Origin: DASRUP01 sp036397395
Lineage (GTDB): Bacteria > Patescibacteriota > Minisyncoccia > Minisyncoccales > UBA10102
Reading direction: 5' to 3'
NCBI GenBank assembly: GCA_036397395.1
Contig: DASWIZ010000036.1
Span: 1 to 5,916, forward strand
DNA: 5,916 nucleotides
A model generated the notes under the pieces. It made no database searches. It was given only the letters and a program-made list of their open reading frames with translations, and was not told where the DNA came from. Shown here piece by piece: positions 1 through 5,260 of the stretch (the first letter of the stretch is position 1; each line of letters begins with the position of its first letter). A program made the translations under genes and the position numbers.

Positions 1-34
1 GAATTGCAATCTCTGAGCGTTCTGCTTTTTCAAT

Positions 35-586
35 GTGCGTGTACTGTTTCTGGTTCTTTTGTTCGCTGTGTCTTTTTCTCTGTTTCATACGGCGGTATTC
101 TACACCGCCGGGTGTTCGGCTTCAAACGTGAATTTCGGAATCTGTAAGGAGGATAGCGTGACAGAGACTAGGCGTGTCGTGATTGCCGAGATTCTAGCAG
201 AGATAGCAGCAACTAGTGGGATCGCTGTACAGGACGTAGGGCCGGTATTGTCTCGATCTGATGGTCCCGTGGAAGCGGTCGGATATTTGGAGCCGGGCGA
301 AGACTTCATCGGCGACGAAGAGCTGGGAAACCGTGCTGTGGCAGTGGGTGCAAACCTAGGATCGGAGGATGCCCAATTACTTTACGACAACCAGGACGAA
401 ATGTTGGCCGATGTTCCGCCGGAAGTCCTGTTTATTTTCTTTCCTGGCGTGCGTGCTGTTCACGAAAATGGGGCGATTCTTATAGTCTATTTGTACAAAA
501 AGCGTGGACGCTGGGACCTCTATGTGTTCTGGATTCCTTTCGGGTTTTCTGACAAGGTTTCTCGTCTTGTTCGTCCCAAACGGTAA
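35..586 (+). CDS. Hypothetical secreted or membrane-anchored protein (183 aa)
   Basis: I do not recognise a family. Read from GTG at 35, the first usable start after an in-frame TGA at 14-16, the protein begins MRVLFLVLLFAVSFSLF, a short positive tip followed by a hydrophobic stretch like a signal peptide. A YTAGC sequence with Cys27 follows; it resembles a lipobox but is a poor match because of Tyr at -4. The middle (residues 42-130) is acidic and Ala/Gly-rich. The C-terminal third (about 130-171) is rich in Val, Ile, Phe and Tyr, like beta strands, and the tail is basic. There is no Shine-Dalgarno before 35. A strong AAGGAGG at 146-152 lies 5 nt before an in-frame GTG at 158, so a 142-aa cytoplasmic form lacking the signal-like region is a real alternative. 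A hairpin terminator follows. The gene looks more G+C-rich than the rest. The ORF is likely real; the start is uncertain. Confidence 0.6.
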   Translation: MRVLFLVLLFAVSFSLFHTAVFYTAGCSASNVNFGICKEDSVTETRRVVIAEILAEIAATSGIAVQDVGPVLSRSDGPVEAVGYLEPGEDFIGDEELGNRAVAVGANLGSEDAQLLYDNQDEMLADVPPEVLFIFFPGVRAVHENGAILIVYLYKKRGRWDLYVFWIPFGFSDKVSRLVRPKR

Positions 587-600
587 GCTTCAGCCTAGCC

Positions 601-650
601 AAACCTCGTATGTGTGGTCTTTAACAGATTGCAAAACGAGGTTTTCTTTT
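601..650 (+). terminator. Rho-independent-type terminator after the first gene
   Basis: A perfect 9-bp stem is formed by AAACCTCGT (601-609) and ACGAGGTTT (636-644), followed by a T-rich stretch (TTTTCTTTTT, 641-650). The loop is long, 26 nt. It lies 14 nt after the stop codon at 584-586, where a terminator for that gene would be expected, so it separates that gene from the Cas2-like gene. Confidence 0.6.
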
Positions 651-656
651 TGAAGA

Positions 657-668
657 CTTAAATTTAAG
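657..668. repeat. 12-bp perfect palindrome before the Cas2-like gene
   Basis: CTTAAATTTAAG is a perfect 12-bp palindrome. Its end overlaps an AAGGAG at 666-671 that would be a good Shine-Dalgarno, but no start codon lies at the right distance. The 40-bp palindrome at 681-720 lies between this motif and the likely ATG at 731. It could be a small operator or chance in AT-rich DNA. Confidence 0.25.
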
Positions 669-680
669 GAGAGCGTAAAG

Positions 681-720
681 GATACTACAAAGTTTTGCCT
701 AGGCAAGAATATGTAGTATC
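681..720. repeat. 40-bp imperfect palindrome, copy A (5' of the Cas2-like gene)
   Basis: The left half GATACTACAAAGTTTTGCCT pairs with the right half at 17 of 20 positions around a centre at 700/701 (mismatches at 690/711, 692/709 and 694/707). It is identical at 32 of 40 positions to copy B at 1302-1341. The outer GATACTAC/GTAGTATC arms and the inner GCC/GGC core are conserved in both. It covers the most plausible promoter of the Cas2-like gene, so it may be an operator for that winged-helix protein. A mobile-element end or a REP-like sequence is the alternative. Confidence 0.85.
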
Positions 721-722
721 AT
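695..722 (+). promoter_or_regulatory. Candidate promoter of the Cas2-like gene, inside palindrome A
   Basis: TTGCCT (695-700) and TATCAT (717-722) are spaced by 16 bp. TATCAT matches the -10 consensus at five of six positions, TTGCCT the -35 at four of six. Transcription would start about at the ATG at 731, giving a leaderless or almost leaderless mRNA. Nearly the whole promoter lies inside palindrome A, so a protein bound there would block it. This is inferred from spacing and consensus only. Confidence 0.35.
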
Positions 723-730
723 ATATTTAT

Positions 731-1303
731 ATGAGTCAGTATACATATTATGGAAGGAAGCCGAAAGCAGAGATAACAAAAGATATTCTTACCTGGATAG
801 GCGTAGGCGGCGCAGTTGTTATTGCGGCCACCTCTCCTTACTTTAGCACTAATTTGATACGGGCAATTGGGAAAAGAAAGCGTTACGACAAAAAGAAATT
901 CTACGATACATTTTCTCGGTTACGGCGAGAAGGTTATCTAAAAATAGAAAAACACAATCACCAAGTTTATATTTCGCTTACCGAAGAAGGAAAGAAAAAG
1001 GCAGGACGGTTTCAATTGAACAGTTTGCAAATAAAGAAGCCGAAGCGTTGGGATGGGTATTGGAGGATTATCATTTTTGATATTATTCAGCCTCAACGCA
1101 TCAAGAGAGAAGCTTTGCGAGGATTACTTAAACAGTTAGAGTTGTATCCTTTACAGAAAAGCGTGTGGATACACCCCTATGACTGTAAAGATGAAGTGAA
1201 GTTATTGCGTTCTTTCTTTGGTTTAAGCGAGGATGAGTTGCGGATAATCTTAGCAAAAGACATTGGTAATGATCTGGGAGTTCGAAAATACTTTAAACTG
1301 TGA
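731..1303 (+). CDS. PaaX/Cas2-like protein with N-terminal winged helix (no CRISPR)
   Basis: From ATG 731 the product is 190 aa. A hydrophobic segment (ILTWIGVGGAVVIAATSPYF) comes first. A winged-helix-like region follows (KKKFYDTFSRLRREGYLKIE, then a strand and LTEEGKKKA), then a ferredoxin-like Cas2/PaaX C-terminal domain: WRIIIFDI, an amphipathic helix (KREALRGLLKQLELY) and LQKSVWIHPYDC. The Asp of IIIFDI (codon at 1079-1081) is where Cas2 nucleases have their metal-binding Asp. Such proteins are common in CPR genomes, often annotated as Cas2 or PaaX although no CRISPR is nearby, as here. DNA-binding regulation is a fair guess; nuclease activity is unproven. A TTG at 695 would add 12 residues encoded by palindrome A. 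I prefer ATG 731 because homology-like sequence starts later and the palindrome then stays outside the gene. Matching palindromes flank it on both sides. Confidence 0.85.
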   Translation: MSQYTYYGRKPKAEITKDILTWIGVGGAVVIAATSPYFSTNLIRAIGKRKRYDKKKFYDTFSRLRREGYLKIEKHNHQVYISLTEEGKKKAGRFQLNSLQIKKPKRWDGYWRIIIFDIIQPQRIKREALRGLLKQLELYPLQKSVWIHPYDCKDEVKLLRSFFGLSEDELRIILAKDIGNDLGVRKYFKL

Positions 1304-1341
1304 TACTACGAAGTCTTGCCATGGCAAGGTTTCGTAGTATC
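1302..1341. repeat. 40-bp palindrome, copy B (3' of the Cas2-like gene)
   Basis: The left half GATACTACGAAGTCTTGCCA pairs with the right half at 18 of 20 positions around 1321/1322; both mismatches are G-T and would be wobble pairs in RNA. It starts inside the TGA stop codon (1301-1303) of the Cas2-like gene and lies 67 bp before the ileS ATG. The arms equal those of copy A, 621 bp upstream. As RNA it would form a long hairpin followed only by TTT, so it could also slow or end transcription, but it lacks a proper T-run. Confidence 0.88.
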
Positions 1342-1354
1342 TTTAGCAATCGTT

Positions 1355-1371
1355 CTATAAAGTGTTTATAG
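1355..1371. repeat. AT-rich inverted repeat in the ileS leader
   Basis: CTATAAA (1355-1361) and TTTATAG (1365-1371) are perfect reverse complements around GTG. It lies directly upstream of the candidate ileS -35 box (1373-1378), so it could be an operator or an UP-like AT-rich element. No binding protein can be named. Confidence 0.35.
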
Positions 1372-1372
1372 G

Positions 1373-1401
1373 TTGAAAAAGGGTGGCAAAACTGTTAGAT
1401 T
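1373..1401 (+). promoter_or_regulatory. Candidate ileS promoter with extended -10
   Basis: TTGAAA (1373-1378) and TAGATT (1396-1401) are separated by 17 bp, with a TGT extended -10 motif at 1393-1395. The -10 box ends 7 nt before the ATG at 1409, so the transcript would begin at or next to the start codon. There is no Shine-Dalgarno at a useful distance, which fits a leaderless mRNA. Confidence 0.45.
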
Positions 1402-1408
1402 GTAGGAT

Positions 1409-4400
1409 ATGGAGGCGGATTTTCCTAAATTAGAAGAACATATACTGAAGCGCTGGAAAGAAGAACGGGCGTTTGAGAAATCGTTGAACTTGCGCACCCC
1501 TCGAGGCGCTCGGGGCAAGAAAGGGCGCCGTTTTGTTTTTTACGAAGGCCCGCCCACGGCAAACGGAAGTCCGGGCATTCACCACGTGCTTTCCCGCAGT
1601 TTTAAAGATGTGGTGCTGCGCTATAAAACCATGCAGGGATTTTTTGTTCCCCGAAAAGCCGGGTGGGACACGCATGGCCTGCCCGTAGAACTGCAAATTG
1701 AAAAAAAGTTAGGGCTGCAGTCTAAAAAAGACATTGAGAAATACGGCATAGCCAAGTTTAACAAAGAATGCAAGCAATCGGTTTGGGAATACAAACAAGA
1801 GTGGGACAACTTAACGGAACGCATTGGTTTTTGGTTAGATACCGACAACCCGTACATTACCTATAGCAAAGAATATATGGAGGGTTTGTGGGGCATTATG
1901 GCGCAGTTTTGGAAGAAAGGACTTTTATACAAAGATTACAAAGTGGTGCCGTATTGTCCTAGGTGCGGCACGCCGGAATCTTCGCACGAATTGGCGCAAG
2001 GTTATCAAACCGTTACCGAAAACTCTGTTTTCGTAAAGTTTCAAGTTTCAAGTCTCAAGTCTCAAGCAAACCCTAAACTTCAAATCCCAAATAAAACATA
2101 CTTGCTTGCCTGGACCACGACTCCGTGGACACTTCCCGGAAACGTAGCTTTAGCAGTGGGCGAGAAAATAAAATACGTGTATGCAAAACAGGGAACGGAA
2201 ACGTATATCCTTGCGAAGAGTCTTCTACATAAACTTGAGGGAGAATATGACATTGTAAAAGAGGTTGCAGGAAAAAAGCTGGAAGGGGCGGAGTATGAGC
2301 CGTTGTTCGACTCTTTGAAAAATCAGCCGGAGAAGAAGCACTATGTTGCTTTGGCTAATTTTGTTTCCACGGAAGACGGGACCGGCATTGTGCATACCGC
2401 CGTAATGTACGGGGAAGACGACTACCAACTGGGAAATAAGCTTGGGTTGCCCAAAAAGCACACGGTGGATGAGGAAGGAAAGTTTAATGAACTGGTACCC
2501 CAGTGGAAAGGCGTGTTTGTGAAAGACGCAGAGCCCGCCATCGTCGCAGACCTCAAGAAGAGAAATCTTTTGTATAAAGAAGAGCTGTACGAGCACGAAT
2601 ATCCGTTTTGTTGGCGCTGTTCCACGCCGTTGCTGTATTACGCCAAAGACAGCTGGTTTGTGGACATGCAAAAGGTAAAAAAAGAGCTTATCGCCAACAA
2701 CCAAAGCGTAAACTGGATTCCTCCGCATATTAAGCAAGGCAGAATGGGCGAGTGGCTGGCCGAAGTAAAGGACTGGGCGTTTTCCCGCGAGCGGTACTGG
2801 GGCACGCCTTTGCCCGTGTGGGAGTGCGACAAGTGCGGCCACAAACAGGTTATCGGCTCCCTGAAGGATTTGCAAAAACAAACACAAGCGAATAATACGT
2901 ACTTTGTGCTGCGGCACGGGCACTCTGATCGACAGCTTACAAACGCAAACGCTTCTTGGCCGGAAAAAAATCCGGCGGCTCTTACCAAAAAAGGGAAGGC
3001 GCAAGTTATAAAACTCGCAAGGCAGCTTAAGCGAAAGTGTATCGACCTTATTATTTCGTCTGACTTGCTGCGCGCAAAGCAAACGGCAGAAATAGTAGGA
3101 AAAGAGTTGGACGTAAAAGTTCTTCGGGACAAAAGACTTCGGGAGTTTGATACGGGCATATACAACGGAAAAACAGTTGAGGAAATGGCAGAAGCCGTAT
3201 GGAGAAAAGAAGGAGAAACTCCACTGGAGCACTTTCTTTCGCGTTTTGAGACTGGTGTGCCAAAAGGGGAAAATTATGTGGATGTGCAAAAAAGGGTGTG
3301 GGCTTTTATGCGGGACTTGGAAAAAAAGTACCGGGGAAAGCGTATTTTGTTTGTAAGCCATGAATTGCCTATAACCTTGCTGGAAGGCCTAACGAAAGGT
3401 TTTTCCCGGGAAGAAACCATACGGTTTCGCATAAAAAAGGCTATTGGGACAGGTGAATTACGGCAAGTTGCATATGGAAATCTTCCTTTTAACGACGAAA
3501 TGGAAATAGATCTGCACCGGCCGTATATCGACGCAATAGAGTTTGGCTGTAGAGAGTGCGGCAAGGGAAGCATGCGGCGAGTGAAAGACGTGGTGGATGT
3601 ATGGTTTGATTCTGGCGCCATGCCATTTGCTTCAGGCGCGCCGGGGTATCCCGCAGACTACATTACCGAAGCCATAGACCAGACACGGGGGTGGTTTTAT
3701 ACATTGCTTGCCGTGGCCACGTTGCTTGGGAAAAAAGCGCCGTACAAAAACGTTATTTCCTTAGGACACGTGTTGGATGAAAAAGGGGAAAAAATGTCCA
3801 AATCCAAAGGAAATATTGTAAACCCCTGGGACATGATAGGAAAATACGGCGTGGACACGCTGCGCTGGTATTTTTACACGGTAAACCACCCATGGGACTC
3901 CAAAGCGTTTGTGGAGCGCGATGTGCAGCAGGTTATGCGCAAGTTTACCCTTACGCTGTGGAATTCGTTTTTATTCTATAAAACGTACGCACAAAAAGCC
4001 AAAACCCCCACCTCCGCCAAGGCTACGGCGGGCAAGCAAAACCCAAAATCCAAAAATATTCTTGACCAGTGGATTGTGTCTCGTCTTGCTAGTGTTACAA
4101 AAGATGTAACGAAAAAGTTTGATGACTATGATATTACGGGAGCGGCTCGAGCGATTGAGGGTTTTGTAATAGACGATTTGTCTTTGTGGTATATTCGCCG
4201 TTCGCGCTCGCGTTTTCAAAACCCGAAAAACAAAAGGGAACTGCAAGAAGCAAGCAGTACTTTGCAGTATGTTCTGGTGGAAATAAGTAAACTTATTGCT
4301 CCGTTTACGCCGTTTGTCGCAGAACACATATATGCGGAAGTTGGAGGCAAAGGAAGCGTACACTGGCAGGATTATCCAAAAGCAAGCATAGGCAAAATAA

Positions 4401-4912
4401 ACGCTAATCTGGAGAAGGAAATGCAGCAAGCGCGAGACATTGTAACAAAAGCTTTGGCAGAGCGCGCGAAAGCCGGCATAAAAGTGCGCCAACCACTCGC
4501 TTTACTCAAGATACAAGATACAAGATACAAGATACAACAAGAACTCGGCGAGCTGATAAAAGACGAGGTAAATGTGAAAGAGGTAATTTTTGACAAGAGT
4601 TTAAAGACAGAAGTGGAGTTAGATACGGAAATTACGCCGACTTTGCATAAAGAGGGCATGGTGCGGGAATTAATGCGCCGCATACAGGAAATGCGAAAGC
4701 AGGCGGGATACAAGCCAAAAGACCGCGCGCGTTTGCGTTACTCTGGCGCAGAGTCCCTTAAAGAGCTGCTTCAAGAAAACCAAAAAACAATTATGGCGCA
4801 GGTTGGTTTGGAAGAAATGCTGGAAGGCGATAGGCCAAAGCGGCAGTTCGACATGGAGCAAGAGTTTTCGCTCGACAACCAAACCCTCTGGCTCGGCATC
4901 CGAAAGTTGTGA
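1409..4912 (+). CDS. ileS: Isoleucyl-tRNA synthetase (type 2) with inserted histidine phosphatase domain
   Basis: Cytoplasmic enzyme joining isoleucine to tRNA-Ile. It has 1167 residues against roughly 950-1100 for the family. Seen in order: the HIGH-equivalent PPTANGSPGIHH (48-59, type-2 form); GWDTHG (85-90); CPRCGTP (183-189); the CP1 editing domain with TTTPWTLPGN (236-245), DGTGIVHT (323-330) and GEDDY (335-339); CWRCSTP (401-407); FSRERYWGTPLP; zinc Cys473/476 and Cys714/717; DVWFDSG (730-736); KMSKSKGN (795-802); and an anticodon-binding domain with a type-2 C-terminal tail. A full histidine phosphatase (about 497-690) sits between the two Cys pairs. Short repeat-derived expansions lie near residues 29-37, 211-229, 865-882 and 1033-1044. 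ATG 1409 is chosen because FPKLEEHILKRW is the usual family beginning. It has no Shine-Dalgarno; an extended -10 promoter ends just before it. Both catalytic parts look intact. Identification is very sure; the role of the extra domain is unknown. Confidence 0.97.
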   Translation: MEADFPKLEEHILKRWKEERAFEKSLNLRTPRGARGKKGRRFVFYEGPPTANGSPGIHHVLSRSFKDVVLRYKTMQGFFVPRKAGWDTHGLPVELQIEKKLGLQSKKDIEKYGIAKFNKECKQSVWEYKQEWDNLTERIGFWLDTDNPYITYSKEYMEGLWGIMAQFWKKGLLYKDYKVVPYCPRCGTPESSHELAQGYQTVTENSVFVKFQVSSLKSQANPKLQIPNKTYLLAWTTTPWTLPGNVALAVGEKIKYVYAKQGTETYILAKSLLHKLEGEYDIVKEVAGKKLEGAEYEPLFDSLKNQPEKKHYVALANFVSTEDGTGIVHTAVMYGEDDYQLGNKLGLPKKHTVDEEGKFNELVPQWKGVFVKDAEPAIVADLKKRNLLYKEELYEHEYPFCWRCSTPLLYYAKDSWFVDMQKVKKELIANNQSVNWIPPHIKQGRMGEWLAEVKDWAFSRERYWGTPLPVWECDKCGHKQVIGSLKDLQKQTQANNTYFVLRHGHSDRQLTNANASWPEKNPAALTKKGKAQVIKLARQLKRKCIDLIISSDLLRAKQTAEIVGKELDVKVLRDKRLREFDTGIYNGKTVEEMAEAVWRKEGETPLEHFLSRFETGVPKGENYVDVQKRVWAFMRDLEKKYRGKRILFVSHELPITLLEGLTKGFSREETIRFRIKKAIGTGELRQVAYGNLPFNDEMEIDLHRPYIDAIEFGCRECGKGSMRRVKDVVDVWFDSGAMPFASGAPGYPADYITEAIDQTRGWFYTLLAVATLLGKKAPYKNVISLGHVLDEKGEKMSKSKGNIVNPWDMIGKYGVDTLRWYFYTVNHPWDSKAFVERDVQQVMRKFTLTLWNSFLFYKTYAQKAKTPTSAKATAGKQNPKSKNILDQWIVSRLASVTKDVTKKFDDYDITGAARAIEGFVIDDLSLWYIRRSRSRFQNPKNKRELQEASSTLQYVLVEISKLIAPFTPFVAEHIYAEVGGKGSVHWQDYPKASIGKINANLEKEMQQARDIVTKALAERAKAGIKVRQPLALLKIQDTRYKIQQELGELIKDEVNVKEVIFDKSLKTEVELDTEITPTLHKEGMVRELMRRIQEMRKQAGYKPKDRARLRYSGAESLKELLQENQKTIMAQVGLEEMLEGDRPKRQFDMEQEFSLDNQTLWLGIRKL
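1495..1516. repeat. In-frame palindromic repeat near the ileS 5' end
   Basis: CGAG (1502-1505) and CTCG (1509-1512) pair around GCG, extended by CCC (1498-1500) and GGG (1513-1515) with T1501 bulged. It encodes the PRGARGK stretch (residues 31-37), between the first helix and the RFVFYEGPP strand, where IleRS proteins vary in length. It resembles short palindromic repeats I associate with CPR genomes; that link is from memory and not computed. Confidence 0.4.
2041..2068 (+). repeat. Heptamer tandem repeat in the IleRS editing-domain region
   Basis: Four consecutive 7-bp units: TCAAGTT, TCAAGTC, TCAAGTC, TCAAGCA. They encode VSSLKSQAN in the expansion FQVSSLKSQANPKLQIPNK (residues 211-229), just before the conserved editing-domain strand YLLAWTTTPW. 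The AT-rich segment after it (about 2069-2096, with AAATCCCAAAT) seems part of the same low-complexity insert. Confidence 0.75.
2897..3478 (+). other. Histidine phosphatase (phosphoglycerate mutase-like) domain nested in IleRS
   Basis: Domain of about 194 residues (497-690 of IleRS). It starts TYFVLRHGHSD with the RHG signature at 502-504, so His503 is the expected phospho-acceptor. SSDLLRAKQTAEIVG supplies Arg555, LREFDTGIYNGKT supplies the acid Glu579, and GENYVDVQKRV precedes ILFVSHELPI with the second catalytic His651. Every catalytic position of the GpmB/CobC-type branch I could check is therefore kept. The domain follows the helix GSLKDLQKQ after the first CxxC and ends before DLHRPYIDAIEF and the second CxxC, so both ends return to normal IleRS sequence in frame. 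The substrate is unknown. Domain limits are good to about ten residues. Confidence 0.93.
4009..4033. repeat. In-frame palindromic repeat in ileS (TSAKATAGK)
   Basis: CCGCC (4014-4018) and GGCGG (4027-4031) pair around AAGGCTAC. The element encodes TSAKATAGK in the expansion between the catalytic core and the anticodon-binding domain (KTPTSAKATAGKQNPKSK, residues 865-882). An AT-rich AAACCCAAAATCC stretch follows, similar in style to the one after the heptamers at 2041. I remember this palindrome type as dispersed in Parcubacteria; only a search can confirm it. Confidence 0.5.
4508..4535 (+). repeat. Heptamer tandem repeat in the IleRS C-terminal region
   Basis: Four exact copies of AAGATAC, encoding KIQDTRYKIQ (residues 1034-1043) after VRQPLALL in the C-terminal domain. 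Since 7 is not a multiple of 3, adding or losing one unit would shift the frame; only changes of three units keep it. Confidence 0.85.
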
Positions 4913-4919
4913 ATAGCTA

Positions 4920-4948
4920 TTGACAATCAGTAACCTATAAGTTACACT
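4920..4948 (+). promoter_or_regulatory. Promoter and operator of the toxin-antitoxin pair
   Basis: A consensus TTGACA (4920-4925) and TACACT (4943-4948) are spaced by 17 bp. An inverted repeat GTAAC-ctataa-GTTAC (4930-4945) fills the spacer and touches the -10, the usual layout for an autoregulating XRE antitoxin. Transcription from this -10 would start near 4955, after the toxin ATG at 4949. The alternative -10 TATAAG (4936-4941) would start at 4948/4949 and give a leaderless toxin mRNA, but then TTGACA is badly spaced (10 bp). Confidence 0.5.
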
Positions 4949-5260
4949 ATGAGAAAGGAGATTCTCTATGATAAAAGTGCTAAAAAAGAGCTTCATAAGT
5001 TAAAAAGGGAAATCCAAAGAGAGTTTGAAAGTTATATTGAAATTTTAGAAAACGAAGGAAGGCTAGAATTTCCAGAAGCAAGAAAAGTAGCAAAAAATCT
5101 TTTTGAAATTCGTGTTGTCCACGAAGGCGCCTATCGAGCATTTTACGCATACACAATGAAAGACTCTATTGTGCTGCTCCATTTCTTTCAGAAGAAAACA
5201 CAGAAAACTCCCCTAAAAAATTTAAAACTCGCTCAACAACGACTAAAACAATATGAATAA
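4949..5260 (+). CDS. higB: RelE/HigB-family (Gp49-like) toxin
   Basis: A 103-residue protein with the RelE/HigB fold pattern: first strand KEILYDKSAKKEL, two helices, FEIRVVHEGAYRAFYAY (Arg55 and Arg63), then the signature IVLLHFFQKKTQKTPLKNLKLAQQRLKQY. The family's toxins are ribosome-dependent mRNA interferases that stop translation; that is family knowledge, not shown here. It lies 36 bp after ileS with its own promoter, and its last 8 bp overlap the antitoxin gene, so the two are translationally coupled. ATG 4949 is the only standard start that keeps the first strand, but it has no upstream Shine-Dalgarno. An AAAGGAG at 4954-4960 lies inside the gene and points to an out-of-frame ATG at 4968. 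Length is normal and the gene looks intact. Confidence 0.9.
   Translation: MRKEILYDKSAKKELHKLKREIQREFESYIEILENEGRLEFPEARKVAKNLFEIRVVHEGAYRAFYAYTMKDSIVLLHFFQKKTQKTPLKNLKLAQQRLKQYE

Noticed and set aside
731..1303. CRISPR-associated Cas2 of a CRISPR-Cas locus
   Set aside because: No cas1, no repeat-spacer array and no other cas gene in the window. The added hydrophobic and winged-helix N-terminus fits the PaaX-like family.
1379..1391. T-box riboswitch upstream of ileS (AGGGTGGCA resembles the T-box consensus)
   Set aside because: Only the first nine positions match and the following CCGCG is absent. The bulge would read UGGC where tRNA-Ile would need UGGU. The 105-nt gap is already filled by palindrome B and a promoter that starts downstream of most of it.
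2959..2976. GCCGGA-N6-TCCGGC hairpin inside the phosphatase domain
   Set aside because: A short stem in coding sequence with no T-run; it encodes an ordinary segment between phosphatase motifs.
2225..3361. 378-codon ORF on the minus strand over ileS
   Set aside because: It lies entirely opposite the conserved IleRS and phosphatase motifs, and its product is low-quality sequence without recognisable domains.
4912..4921. AATAGCTATT palindrome at the ileS stop as a terminator
   Set aside because: It is 10 bp with no loop and no following T-run, and it overlaps the -35 box of the toxin-antitoxin promoter.
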